From Lachnospiraceae bacterium (lineage in GTDB: Bacteria > Bacillota > Clostridia > Lachnospirales > Lachnospiraceae), in the NCBI GenBank assembly GCA_902362715.1, contig CABIXN010000001.1, positions 351,196 to 415,195 on the forward strand: a stretch of DNA of 64,000 bases. Direction: 5' to 3'. The position numbers and the translations under genes are program-made. The stretch's first letter is position 1, and each line of letters starts with the position of its first letter. Of this stretch, positions 24,701-32,447 are shown piece by piece. Under the pieces are notes generated by a model. That model was not told the DNA's origin. It saw nothing but the letters and a program-made list of their open reading frames with translations, and searched no databases.

Positions 24701-26058
24701 AGTAGTTTGTTATTCTCCTTATCCGGTATCATAATATGTACGGAAAAAATTTTGTTATCAGATGTAATCTGCAATACGCCATCTGCCTTTTCTACAAGCT
24801 CTTTTACTCGTCTTATCCCAAGTCCATGTTCTTTTCCTTGTTTAACACTCAAAATGTCTCCATCAATGCTACCTTTTATCACACCATCATAATTATTTTC
24901 AATGTGAATCAGTATCATATTCTGGTAAGGTTTAATATAAAAATAAATGTATGGATGCTCGGTTGGATCAGAGATTATAAGTCTTTCTCCTGCTTCAATG
25001 GAATTATTCCATATATTTCCAAGTATGGATGAAAGCTCAACAGAATCAAGCGGAAAATTTTCAGGAGCCATAATAGAATATTCTGTCTTAATTCCGTGTT
25101 TTTCAGCATAATCAAGTTTTGCGGTAAGTATGCAGTCAATAGCAATATTTCCCGTTGCTATGGCACTTTGCGTAGTTGCAAGAGTGTTATGGTATTGCTC
25201 TGTATATGCTATAAGTTCATCCCATTTCTTGTCTTTTGCTAATACGTTGATTGCATCCACATAAATCTGCATATCATGTTTCATTTTTCGTAATCGTTCA
25301 GTTGTCTCAGATAAGCTATTGAACTCAGTCCTTTCCAGCTCATAAATCTTTTGTTCTTCCAGTAATCGTATGTTTTCTTCTTTTGAATAACCTAGCTGGT
25401 ATATGTATAGCATCAATACTAAAAATAAAATAATAAAAAACAAGTCAACCAATGATAGCCTAGCTGAAAAGGATGAATCACCAAATTTATCAACAGATTC
25501 CAAAGTCAGCCTTAATATGTAGTGCCCGATTGCAAGTCCAGAAATTGCGATGAAAATATATGCAACTTTTTGGAACGGTGAAAGAGATATGTCTTTGTTT
25601 CCAATAGAATGAAATAACAAGACAAAAACAGCTATCATTGCCAAATATAACATGGTATATGGCTTCCGTAATGTTCCACCTAATAATAGCTCCAGAGACG
25701 CTCCTTTATAAAGAGTAACGGGAATAAAGAACGAAATCTGTTCTGCAACTAAGCAAATGATGGAATACGAAAAGCCCCAAAAGATACGGCGAATTATACT
25801 ATCACGATAGAACAATACTGCATATCCAATGTCCAAAACACAAGATGACATCAAAGTGCTGTAGGATGATATTCCCATTTTATTCAGCGTGCATAACACA
25901 GCAAACTGAAATGATACGAAAAGAAACATCAAAACTGCTTGATGTTTATAATTTGCTCGAATACGCAATTTTTTATGGATAAATATTATAAACAATGCCA
26001 GTTCTAAGAAATTAACAATATATTCCCATATTGAGTCAATATATAGCATAGCTACCAC
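24697..26058 (-). CDS. agrC: AgrC-like GHKL sensor histidine kinase
   Basis: A 453-residue receptor kinase. The N-terminal ~220 residues form about six transmembrane helices, the usual sensor for a cyclic autoinducing peptide. A coiled coil (EENIRLLEEQKIYELERTE) leads to the phospho-acceptor region LRKMKHDMQIY. The GHKL ATPase domain has its N-box at SILGNIWNNSIEAGE and G-box at KEHGLGIRRVKELV. It is first in the minus-strand agrC-agrA-agrB operon. Its start lies about 60 bp from the operator of the divergent protease promoter, and a TATTAT-like -10 on the minus strand (26112-26117) touches that operator, so the same activator may serve both directions. Confidence 0.92.
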   Translation of the reverse strand: MVAMLYIDSIWEYIVNFLELALFIIFIHKKLRIRANYKHQAVLMFLFVSFQFAVLCTLNKMGISSYSTLMSSCVLDIGYAVLFYRDSIIRRIFWGFSYSIICLVAEQISFFIPVTLYKGASLELLLGGTLRKPYTMLYLAMIAVFVLLFHSIGNKDISLSPFQKVAYIFIAISGLAIGHYILRLTLESVDKFGDSSFSARLSLVDLFFIILFLVLMLYIYQLGYSKEENIRLLEEQKIYELERTEFNSLSETTERLRKMKHDMQIYVDAINVLAKDKKWDELIAYTEQYHNTLATTQSAIATGNIAIDCILTAKLDYAEKHGIKTEYSIMAPENFPLDSVELSSILGNIWNNSIEAGERLIISDPTEHPYIYFYIKPYQNMILIHIENNYDGVIKGSIDGDILSVKQGKEHGLGIRRVKELVEKADGVLQITSDNKIFSVHIMIPDKENNKLL

Positions 26059-26118
26059 TTCCTTTAATCATTCTCCGTCATATTTTATCATCAATAAAGT
26101 AGGTACACAACATAATAT

Positions 26119-26190
26119 GCTACCGTTTGTGCATAGTGAGCTACCATTCATGCATAGAGGTATTGAAAAGTATAAAGATTTTGTTATATT
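26119..26190 (+). promoter_or_regulatory. LytTR-type operator and promoter of the protease operon
   Basis: Two direct repeats sharing CTACC(G/A)TT(T/C)(G/A)TGCATAG lie at 26119-26139 and 26140-26160, a 21-bp period. The -35 box TTGAAA (26163-26168) follows 2 bp later, and a -10 box TATATT (26185-26190) follows after 16 bp. The same arrangement occurs before agrD at 27680-27752. Best explained as binding sites for the AgrA-like regulator. The 26059-26386 interval otherwise holds only a 14-codon frame. Confidence 0.8.
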
Positions 26191-26252
26191 CAAGGTATAC
26201 TACTACATCTTAAGTATTCTGAGAATCTATAATATGGAGTGGAGATGATAAG

Positions 26253-26297
26253 ATGTCGTACTTTAGGAATATTAACAGGATATATAATGTGTACTAG
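26253..26297 (+). CDS. Possible 14-residue leader peptide (MSYFRNINRIYNVY)
   Basis: An ATG at 26253 follows GGAGTGGAGATG and opens a 14-codon frame ending at TAG 26295-26297. It would lie in the 5' leader of the protease transcript, about 55 nt after the predicted start point. It could be a leader peptide or noise; it has no relatives I recognise. Confidence 0.25.
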   Translation: MSYFRNINRIYNVY

Positions 26298-26386
26298 TAT
26301 GTGTTGCGTTTCAATTTTCATAAAGATAACCTTTAAGAATAATTGAAGATAACCGTTGTTACATGATTGAAAAGGAGTGAAGGAGT

Positions 26387-26908
26387 ATGCATTTTAAAAA
26401 ATCTGTTTTAAAAAATCATTTATTGTATAGCATTATAACTTTAATGGCTATAGCAATGCTATTTCCTATTACGGCATTTGCACAAGCTTATGTACAAACA
26501 TGGGATCTTGTTGATTCTGGCAAACATCTAGACTATGACGGAAACAGCACTTACATGAGTTATATTAACACTGGGGCTGCCACATGGAATGCATATAAAT
26601 CTGGAGTAATCAGAAAAGACAGTGCTTTTGTTGTAGAAGATGTATACGTAAGCGATGTCAATGCTTCGAATGGATGGGCAGGCATGACATATTCTAGTGG
26701 TAAAATTGAACTCAATACCTATTATATGAGCGGTTATAGTAATAGTAAAAAACAGAATGTAGCGACACATGAATTGGGACATGCATTAGGGTTGGATCAC
26801 AGTACTTCAACAGATGTTATGGATGCAGCAATTACGGGACATACTAGTACGCAGGCATTATCTCAAAATGATAAAGATTCATATGATGCCGCATATAATA
26901 ATTATTAG
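26387..26908 (+). CDS. Secreted matrixin-like zinc metalloprotease
   Basis: A 173-residue protein with a signal peptide (hydrophobic stretch about residues 14-30, ending ITAFAQA) and a compact catalytic domain. ATHELGHALGLDHS is the HExxHxxGxxH zinc site of metzincins, and VMDA about 8 residues later fits the Met-turn, so matrixin (M10)-like is the best class. No propeptide with a cysteine switch is evident, so regulation is probably transcriptional. It is the first substantial gene after the agr-responsive promoter, with the lipoprotein gene 15 bp downstream. A quorum-controlled exoprotease parallels agr-regulated proteases in staphylococci and enterococci; the substrate is unknown. Confidence 0.88.
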   Translation: MHFKKSVLKNHLLYSIITLMAIAMLFPITAFAQAYVQTWDLVDSGKHLDYDGNSTYMSYINTGAATWNAYKSGVIRKDSAFVVEDVYVSDVNASNGWAGMTYSSGKIELNTYYMSGYSNSKKQNVATHELGHALGLDHSTSTDVMDAAITGHTSTQALSQNDKDSYDAAYNNY

Positions 26909-26923
26909 GGGAGGGAGAACGCT

Positions 26924-27595
26924 ATGAAAAAATCAAGTATCTATGGTATTTTGTCTATTGTTCTTATCGTAGGAATGTTTTTTACAGGATGTGCATCCAA
27001 AAATAATGCAAGTCAACTGAATACAAATGTATCTAACTTGCCAATCCACCAGATGCACGCATCTTTTGTATATGATACTGATAACATTCGCGAAGCTGTT
27101 GGTATCTGTGATTACGTATTTGTAGCAAAGGTTGTCAGTTGCGATGGAACCGAGTATCGAAATGTTATAACGACTGAAGATGAAAAAGGAAATCCTAAGG
27201 AGGTCGGTTCGCCTTACACTAATTATACTATTCAGGTTCTCGAAAATATAAAAGGTGAACTTATTACAGATAAACCTATTCCTATTGTTAAACAAGGCGG
27301 AATTTCAGAAAAACAAGATGCTATTTATCTGTTTGAGAATGATTCACTGCCTTCCGAAAATTCCATTTATATCTTTTTGGCATATGCACAAGAGGATGGT
27401 TCGTTACTAATTTCTGGTCCAAATTCAAATGTAATGTGTAACGATTCGAATATGTATTCTATTAATTCTGTCTCAGAGGAAAAATCAGTTACAGAATACG
27501 ATGAGTTTATTACATATAAAGATGCTAATGATAATGAGATTATTCCAGTTGATCGAGAGCGTTATAAATCTATATATGAGACTGACAATAATTAA
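26924..27595 (+). CDS. Lipoprotein of unknown function
   Basis: A 223-residue protein with a lipoprotein signal (VGMFFTGC, lipobox Cys near residue 23) and no recognised enzyme motif. The mature part has the pattern of a beta-rich domain: CDYVFVAKVVSCDG, then YTIQVLENIKGE, then SIYIFLAYAQEDGSLLISG. A similar plan occurs in the element's other cell-surface protein at 30733-31416. It shares the protease transcript (15-bp gap, GGGGAGGGAG ribosome site) and is followed by a terminator, so it is in the same agr-controlled unit. It could protect the host from the protease or bind it; that is speculation. Confidence 0.7.
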   Translation: MKKSSIYGILSIVLIVGMFFTGCASKNNASQLNTNVSNLPIHQMHASFVYDTDNIREAVGICDYVFVAKVVSCDGTEYRNVITTEDEKGNPKEVGSPYTNYTIQVLENIKGELITDKPIPIVKQGGISEKQDAIYLFENDSLPSENSIYIFLAYAQEDGSLLISGPNSNVMCNDSNMYSINSVSEEKSVTEYDEFITYKDANDNEIIPVDRERYKSIYETDNN

Positions 27596-27621
27596 TCATT
27601 ATTTCTGAAATATATAGATTA

Positions 27622-27660
27622 AAGATGGCAGGTAGGTGCTTAACCTATCTGCCATCTTTT
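27622..27660 (+). terminator. Terminator of the protease/lipoprotein operon
   Basis: The stem AGATGGCAGGTAGG pairs with CCTATCTGCCATCT, followed by TTTTC. It separates the first agr-controlled unit from the agrD promoter. Confidence 0.88.
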
Positions 27661-27679
27661 CGGTTTTATACCTATATGT

Positions 27680-27752
27680 AGAACAGTTCGTGCATGTTGG
27701 GCTACCATTCGTGCATAGAGGGATTGAAAAAAATTAAATACTCTGTTATATT
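27680..27752 (+). promoter_or_regulatory. LytTR-type operator and promoter of agrD
   Basis: The repeats at 27680-27700 and 27701-27721 share TTCGTGCAT cores with a 21-bp period. The downstream repeat matches the protease operator almost exactly (CTACCATTCGTGCATAG); the upstream one is weaker (GAACAGTTCGTGCAT). TTGAAA (27724-27729), a 17-bp spacer and TATATT (27747-27752) follow. Activation of the pheromone gene by its own regulator would close a positive-feedback loop. Confidence 0.8.
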
Positions 27753-27817
27753 AAGCACATACCATGGTAAACAAATAAAGTTGTCTGTAATTGTCAGACA
27801 ATTAAGGAGGGGGGGGG

Positions 27818-27973
27818 GTGAAAACGATGGACAATAAGCAAGTAAACAAGGCACCCCAGAAAAGTGCCCGTCTCGTACTTCAGGCAGTGACTGCTATTGC
27901 TCGAAGTAATGCAAATTCATTGTGCCGTGGTTTGTTGTATGAACCAAAAGTACCAACGCAGTTAAAAAAATAA
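27818..27973 (+). CDS. agrD: AgrD-like cyclic lactone autoinducer precursor
   Basis: A 48-51-residue peptide ending ANSLCRGLLYEPKVPTQLKK. The Cys followed by five residues, then an E-P-K-V-P acidic tail ending in lysines, is the hallmark of AgrD precursors. An amphipathic N-terminal helix (RLVLQAVTAIARS) would attach it to the membrane. The mature signal is probably a thiolactone ring starting at Cys (CRGLL or CRGLLY) with a short NSL-type tail. GTG 27818 is 7 bp from AAGGAGG and is preferred; ATG 27827 is in frame but 16 bp away. A run of ten Gs spans the ribosome site and the GTG. It has its own LytTR-type promoter and lies upstream of a secreted-protein gene. Confidence 0.87.
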   Translation: MKTMDNKQVNKAPQKSARLVLQAVTAIARSNANSLCRGLLYEPKVPTQLKK

Positions 27974-27991
27974 GATTGGGAGGAATTGACT

Positions 27992-28411
27992 ATGATGTTA
28001 AAAAGTTTAAAACAGAAGATTGCAAAAGTAGGTATTGGTTTGTTTTGTGCAGGATGTGTATTTCTTTCTTCAGCAGCATATTCTCAGGCGGCATCTTACA
28101 CCGCTTATGCACTTAAACTGAATAAGACTAATAACTTTACCTCTATGCATGCAAAAACAACATCCGATGATTACATCACAAATGAGGTAACAGCAATTAC
28201 CAATACCTCTTACGCAAATTTCTGGGCTGTCAATAACAGCAAGAGTAAAATATCTAATAAGTATAAGCAGGGTGTTGGAACAGGATCTTGTAATTTAATC
28301 TTTACCAAGAGCGGTTATAATTCTACTAACACACAGGTCGGTATGGGAATGGAAAATTATCAATCTCAATTATCAACTGCATTTGTAAGTGGAAATGTAG
28401 ATTTTAGATAA
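27992..28411 (+). CDS. Small secreted protein of unknown function
   Basis: A 139-residue protein with a clear signal peptide (hydrophobic core IGLFCAGCVFLSS, likely cleavage near SQAA). The mature ~105 residues are rich in Asn, Ser, Thr and Tyr, basic, and probably beta-structured, with one Cys (TGSCNLIF). No family was recognised. The ATG at 27992 is chosen because GGGAGG lies 8 bp upstream; a TTG six bases earlier is less likely. It lies 18 bp after agrD and before a terminator, so it is probably co-induced with the pheromone. The downstream ABC-2 transporter could make it a bacteriocin-like effector with a self-protection pump, but that is speculation. Confidence 0.75.
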   Translation: MMLKSLKQKIAKVGIGLFCAGCVFLSSAAYSQAASYTAYALKLNKTNNFTSMHAKTTSDDYITNEVTAITNTSYANFWAVNNSKSKISNKYKQGVGTGSCNLIFTKSGYNSTNTQVGMGMENYQSQLSTAFVSGNVDFR

Positions 28412-28421
28412 CAGAAGGGAT

Positions 28422-28455
28422 GGGCATAAACCTCTTCGTGGGTTTATGCCCTTTT
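28422..28455 (+). terminator. Terminator after the agrD unit
   Basis: The stem GGGCATAAACC / GGTTTATGCCC with a TCTTCGTG-type loop is followed by TTTT. Read-through would be needed for the agrD promoter to reach the ABC genes that begin about 15 bp later. Confidence 0.88.
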
Positions 28456-28465
28456 GGTAAAGATT

Positions 28466-29296
28466 ATGAAAAAAATGGTTCTTATAGAAATCAAACATTG
28501 TATTGATCGTGCAGAATATAAAGTTGTTTTTATTGCTCTAATGATTTTAAATATTGCTTCGTATATTTTATGTGTAAAAAATGATATAGGAAAAAGTTAT
28601 CAATTTATTCGTTCAGCAAATGAAAATTTCGTATTACAGGGCACTGAAGCGGCATATATTCCATATATAATGTATCTGTTATTGCCTGTTTATGCAACAA
28701 TTATTGCATCACTTTCCTTAATAAGAGAAGAAAAAAGCAATAGTTCAATCCTACTTATTCAAAGAATCGGGAAAAAGAAATATTTAGCAGGAAAATTATT
28801 TGGCATTCTGATTGTAACCTTTTTGACAATAACAATACCAATGCTCATAAATTTATTATTATGCCACTTGACATATCCAATACATGGATATGACAGTGCT
28901 TGGGGAGAACCTGATTACGCTATAGGTTTGGTATCATATAACGCTGACAATTTTCTTGATATGGTGAGATTGCAACATCCAACTTTATATAATCTAATAT
29001 ACATTTTTAATTACGGAATTTTTGGCTCGGGATTAGCTATCTTAGCTTATGCTCTTTCATATTATAACAAAATGAAAGTTCTATATTTCGCAAAGATACC
29101 TGGTGCTTTGTTTATATTCTATATTGTTTTTAATTTGATTGTTTCTGTCTTTGGGCTAAATGAATTCTCTATACAAGGTTATATTATGCCTAATGTTCAT
29201 GGAAATATAATAGGAGAAATTGTTCTGATATTGCTTATTTTTGGATTAAGTATTGGCATTATACAGAGAAAAATAAAAAATTATGAAGTTATATAA
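28466..29296 (+). CDS. ABC-2-type transporter permease, first subunit
   Basis: A 276-residue integral membrane protein with about six hydrophobic helices. The pattern is typical of ABC-2 efflux permeases: a long extracytoplasmic loop after helix 1, then SLIREEKSNSSILLIQRIGKKKYLAGKLFGI, the cytoplasmic coupling segment. The ATG at 28466 is preferred; a TTG at 28454 would sit inside the terminator stem. It overlaps the next gene by 14 bp. Together with the second permease and the ATPase it should form one exporter. Base composition is very AT-rich compared with the flanking chromosome, as across the whole cargo. Confidence 0.78.
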   Translation: MKKMVLIEIKHCIDRAEYKVVFIALMILNIASYILCVKNDIGKSYQFIRSANENFVLQGTEAAYIPYIMYLLLPVYATIIASLSLIREEKSNSSILLIQRIGKKKYLAGKLFGILIVTFLTITIPMLINLLLCHLTYPIHGYDSAWGEPDYAIGLVSYNADNFLDMVRLQHPTLYNLIYIFNYGIFGSGLAILAYALSYYNKMKVLYFAKIPGALFIFYIVFNLIVSVFGLNEFSIQGYIMPNVHGNIIGEIVLILLIFGLSIGIIQRKIKNYEVI

Positions 29297-30083
29297 GAAA
29301 AAAATTTTGAATGTTAATGTTGGAAAATGCTTACTAGTATCACTTATAACATTTGTAATTAGATATTTTTATGCTAATGTGTACTTGGGGTTTCATAATA
29401 GTCTGGTTACAATAACAGAAGGAGTACGTTCACAAATATATTTTGGGGGAATACTAATAGATCATTCGTTTGACCTTATATCTTTATCATTTTTTGCGAT
29501 TTTGTTTATCCTTGAGATTTGTTATCTTACAATGGACTTATTTAATGATGCAAATGATAACATGGTAATTCTACTTCCTCGTTATGGGAAAAAACACATA
29601 ATTTATAAGGATATATTAATAAAAATGATATTACGTGACTGTATTGTAGTTGTTTCCGATTATTTGTTTTTTCTTTTTGTAGAGCATACCTCTAATGGCT
29701 TAGAAGATTTCAAAGTTATTTTTATGCTATTGATAGAGATTTTTCATTTGCAAATGATTAGTTATTTGTTTTCATTTTGGAAAGATTCAATTATAGGATA
29801 CATCGTTGCATTTATTGTATTTTTTATTCCAGTAATGGTGTGTGGATTTTATTTTTCAATGGGAAATGTTATATGGAAAATTTGGCATTATTCCTTGCTA
29901 CATATTCCTTTATTTAATTGGCATAACAAGCTTATTATATATTATGTCGAAGAAAATTACGAATGGACTACAAGCAATATAGATTTATTGAATTTTAAGT
30001 CAAGCTGTCTCATTTCAGTTATATCATCCGCTGTTTTGGTGTGGATAGGTAAATTTCTTTGCGAAAAAAAACAAATATTGTGA
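29283..30083 (+). CDS. ABC transporter permease-like membrane protein, second subunit
   Basis: A 266-residue membrane protein with about six hydrophobic segments (for example SLSFFAILFILEICYL and YIVAFIVFFIPVMVCGFYF). The paired PRYGKKHIIYKDILIK loop resembles the coupling segment of its upstream neighbour. It lies between the first permease (14-bp overlap) and the ATPase (14-bp gap), so a heterodimeric pore is likely. Sequence identity to a named family is too weak for me to assign. Confidence 0.68.
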   Translation: MKLYKKKILNVNVGKCLLVSLITFVIRYFYANVYLGFHNSLVTITEGVRSQIYFGGILIDHSFDLISLSFFAILFILEICYLTMDLFNDANDNMVILLPRYGKKHIIYKDILIKMILRDCIVVVSDYLFFLFVEHTSNGLEDFKVIFMLLIEIFHLQMISYLFSFWKDSIIGYIVAFIVFFIPVMVCGFYFSMGNVIWKIWHYSLLHIPLFNWHNKLIIYYVEENYEWTTSNIDLLNFKSSCLISVISSAVLVWIGKFLCEKKQIL

Positions 30084-30097
30084 GGTGAATGATATCC

Positions 30098-30733
30098 ATG
30101 AATTTATATGTAAAATCTATTTCAAAGTCAATTAAAGGTGAAAAAGTGCTTGATGATATCAGTTATACATTTGAATCTGGTAAAATATATGGAATATATG
30201 GTAAAAATGGTTCAGGTAAAACAATGCTACTCAGAGCCATTGCAGGTTTTATAAATACAGACAAAGGATACATAAAATATAATCACAAGGCATTACATAA
30301 AGATATGGATGTTTTACCAGATTTAGGAGCTGTTATTGAAAATATTTCTTTTTGGAGTATGTATTCAGGATTTGAAAATTTGAAAATGCTTTCCAATATA
30401 AAAGGAATTGTATCAGATGAAGAAATATATGAAATAATGATATACTTTGGTCTTGATCCCAAATCAAAGAAAAAAGTAAATAAATATTCATTAGGAATGC
30501 GTCAAAAACTAGCTCTTTGTCAAGCACTGATGGAACATCCAAAAATTTTGCTTTTGGATGAGCCAACTAACGCATTGGATCAGCATAGCATTGATTTATT
30601 TCGTGAACGTATATTGGAAGAAAAAAAGAATGATACCATTACTATACTGACAAGCCATAATAAAGAAGATATTGAAATATTAGCGGATGAGAAGATATGC
30701 ATGGAATTTGGTAAAATTAAGGAGTTGATGTAA
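30098..30733 (+). CDS. ABC transporter ATP-binding protein
   Basis: A 211-residue ATPase subunit. Walker A is GKNGSGKTMLL, the signature motif is YSLGMRQKLALCQAL, Walker B is ILLLDEPTNALD, and the switch His lies in TSHNKED. The domain plan is that of bacitracin/lantibiotic-type exporters (BcrA-like). The ATG at 30098 is chosen because GAGGTG ends 10 bp upstream; the in-frame ATG at 30089 is only one base from it. It follows the two permeases and overlaps the next gene by one base. A self-immunity or peptide-export role is plausible given the agr context but not shown. Confidence 0.88.
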   Translation: MNLYVKSISKSIKGEKVLDDISYTFESGKIYGIYGKNGSGKTMLLRAIAGFINTDKGYIKYNHKALHKDMDVLPDLGAVIENISFWSMYSGFENLKMLSNIKGIVSDEEIYEIMIYFGLDPKSKKKVNKYSLGMRQKLALCQALMEHPKILLLDEPTNALDQHSIDLFRERILEEKKNDTITILTSHNKEDIEILADEKICMEFGKIKELM

Positions 30734-31416
30734 TGAAGAAATTTGTATTAACTATCTGTGTTGTAATCATTTGTATGGTGACAGCCTTATTCTATGGAAA
30801 GACTGGGATAAAAACAACTACAGGGGTTCATGATCCTGATATTGCTTTATCAGAAAATACAGCTATGGAAATTTTCTATACAGGAGGGCAGAAAACTTCT
30901 TACTTTAACAATGAAAGTAATTACTCATTGGATGATATGGAAAAAGATTCTTCTTTAATAGCTCGTATAACTGTAACAAATTCTCGTGAAATGAGTTTAC
31001 GATCAACAAAAACAATGGTAAAAATAGAGGAAATCTATAAGGATAATTCTGCTAATCTTTCAGTAGGTGACTGTATTTACATTATAGAACCTGTATCATT
31101 TGTTAGAGGTGAAGAATTTTACACTAACGGATGGCAATATCTGAAGACCGAAGATACTTATTTAATATTTTTAAAAAATCTAGGATGTATTGATGGGTAT
31201 AAATACACCAAAGAGGAAGAAAATTCATTTATGCCTGTATCGGAAATATATTCAAAGAGAAATCTAACTCATGATGAAAGTTGTGTGGTTTTTGATTCGG
31301 CGGAAACTCTCTATTCAAGTATATCTATGTTTGCATTTTTGACCTCAGAAAAAACTATAGTAGATAATTATGAGAAAATATGGAAAAACATTACAAATTC
31401 AGGTAAGTATGAATGA
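30733..31416 (+). CDS. Membrane-anchored extracellular protein of unknown function
   Basis: A 227-residue protein with one N-terminal transmembrane helix (LTICVVIICMVTALFYG) and an extracellular domain. The layout echoes the lipoprotein at 26924-27595: a strand such as SLIARITVTNSREM, a MVKIEEIYKDN segment, and a YLIFLKNLGC-like strand. The two may be distant relatives. It overlaps the ATPase stop by one base, so it is coupled to the transporter. It could be an accessory or immunity factor of the exporter; no motif decides. Confidence 0.6.
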   Translation: MKKFVLTICVVIICMVTALFYGKTGIKTTTGVHDPDIALSENTAMEIFYTGGQKTSYFNNESNYSLDDMEKDSSLIARITVTNSREMSLRSTKTMVKIEEIYKDNSANLSVGDCIYIIEPVSFVRGEEFYTNGWQYLKTEDTYLIFLKNLGCIDGYKYTKEEENSFMPVSEIYSKRNLTHDESCVVFDSAETLYSSISMFAFLTSEKTIVDNYEKIWKNITNSGKYE

Positions 31417-31435
31417 TTTAATTATTTATGAATGA

Positions 31436-31558
31436 ATCTCTCCTATTCTATTTCCTGTGAGAAGCGTATCAATGTTAGAAATTCATGGAGATACTGAATT
31501 AAGCAATATGGAATCATTCAATCTTAAAGAAACTAAAAATGGAGATAATAGAAATTGA
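31436..31558 (+). pseudogene. Possible decayed gene remnant
   Basis: This frame is open from 31436 to TGA 31556-31558 and encodes a protein-like fragment (PVRSVSMLEIHGDTELSN, then MESFNLKETKNGD). Only the ATG at 31472 could start it and there is no good ribosome site. It resembles the tail of a longer lost gene, but I cannot name the family. Confidence 0.3.
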
Positions 31559-31917
31559 ATAAAAAGAAATTGGCAAAGAGTGTTGTAGGCATTGCTTTAA
31601 TTGTAAGTGTAGCTATACTTATCGTTGTATGTGTTGGAAAAATAAAGCACATTCAGAATAAAAAAAATATTATTGGTACATGGAAGAATGCAAATGCAGA
31701 GGAAGTGTTTACCTTTCAAGAAAATGGAGGACTTGTTGTAAACAAAGATATGCCCGAATTGGGTATTACCTGTGGCAATGCATTATATAGCATATCTTCC
31801 TCAAATATGATTTTTGTGGAACAGAGAGATAATAGCGTGAATTTTGAGATAGAAGTAGATCAAAACGAATTAACAATCTTCTTTATGGGTCATAAATATT
31901 GGGAATTAACAAAATAG
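31555..31917 (+). CDS. Small membrane-anchored lipocalin-like protein
   Basis: A 120-residue protein starting at TTG 31555 with GGAG about 10 bp upstream. One transmembrane helix (VVGIALIVSVAILIVVCVG) is followed by a ~75-residue domain beginning IIGTWKNANAEEVFTFQENG. The GTW start and FxFxxxG strand are typical of small lipocalin-like lipoprotein domains (DUF5640/DUF4923-like), which are common in Firmicutes. It is the last plus-strand gene of the element. Function unknown. Confidence 0.6.
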   Translation: MNKKKLAKSVVGIALIVSVAILIVVCVGKIKHIQNKKNIIGTWKNANAEEVFTFQENGGLVVNKDMPELGITCGNALYSISSSNMIFVEQRDNSVNFEIEVDQNELTIFFMGHKYWELTK

Positions 31918-31961
31918 CAATTGCATATAAAGCGATACTCATGATATCCATAACCATAAAA

Positions 31962-32012
31962 TATAGAGCCGATGAATCACTCGTTATTTCGATTGTGAGT
32001 TATCGGCTCTAT
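31962..32012. terminator. Bidirectional terminator
   Basis: The long stem ATAGAGCCGATGAATCACTCG pairs imperfectly with CGATTGTGAGTTATCGGCTCTAT (ATAGAGCCGAT core). It lies between the convergent cargo operon and the minus-strand gene at 32098. Confidence 0.75.
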
Positions 32013-32097
32013 TTCATTATTTATGGAAGGGCTAAAGAAATATCGTATTTTATAGAAATACTTTTGACAGATTTCTTCTCATTTTTATGTTCTTTTA

Positions 32098-32340
32098 TCA
32101 AGTGCTATACCATTCCATATTCATCGCATTCACCCAATCTTGCATTTCTGAATCAAGATACAAACGGGCATATTCTAGTGGATTGTCAATCGCCAGTGCA
32201 TCCAACATTCGTTGAGAGTTAGGAGTAGTAATCAATCCATCTTCTGCCTTGCCACAGTCAATCCGAAGTATGTAGCCATTGTAATAATTGATGTCTATGA
32301 TGTTGTGATATTTATTATATTCTGCATGAACGATATTCAT
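32098..32340 (-). CDS. Small conserved mobile-element protein, DUF6061-like
   Basis: An 80-residue acidic protein: a beta-hairpin (NIIDINYYNGYILRIDCG), then LITTPNSQRMLDALAIDNPLEYARLYLDSEMQDW. Short proteins of this pattern are common near the ends of Lachnospiraceae integrative elements, and I associate them with DUF6061. AAAGGA precedes the ATG on the minus strand. No function is known. It is the last gene before the right end of the element. Confidence 0.6.
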   Translation of the reverse strand: MNIVHAEYNKYHNIIDINYYNGYILRIDCGKAEDGLITTPNSQRMLDALAIDNPLEYARLYLDSEMQDWVNAMNMEWYST

Positions 32341-32447
32341 ATTGCAAAGTCCTTTCTCTTATCTGTTTCAGTTGTAGAAGCATCTTGACCAGTTCCAGCC
32401 GATTATGTGATTTATATAATGTTATTAGCTGTTACCGGATTTTGCTT

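Noticed and set aside
28454..28465. TTG start for the first ABC permease
   Set aside because: It lies in the terminator stem/T-run; ATG 28466 is the better start.
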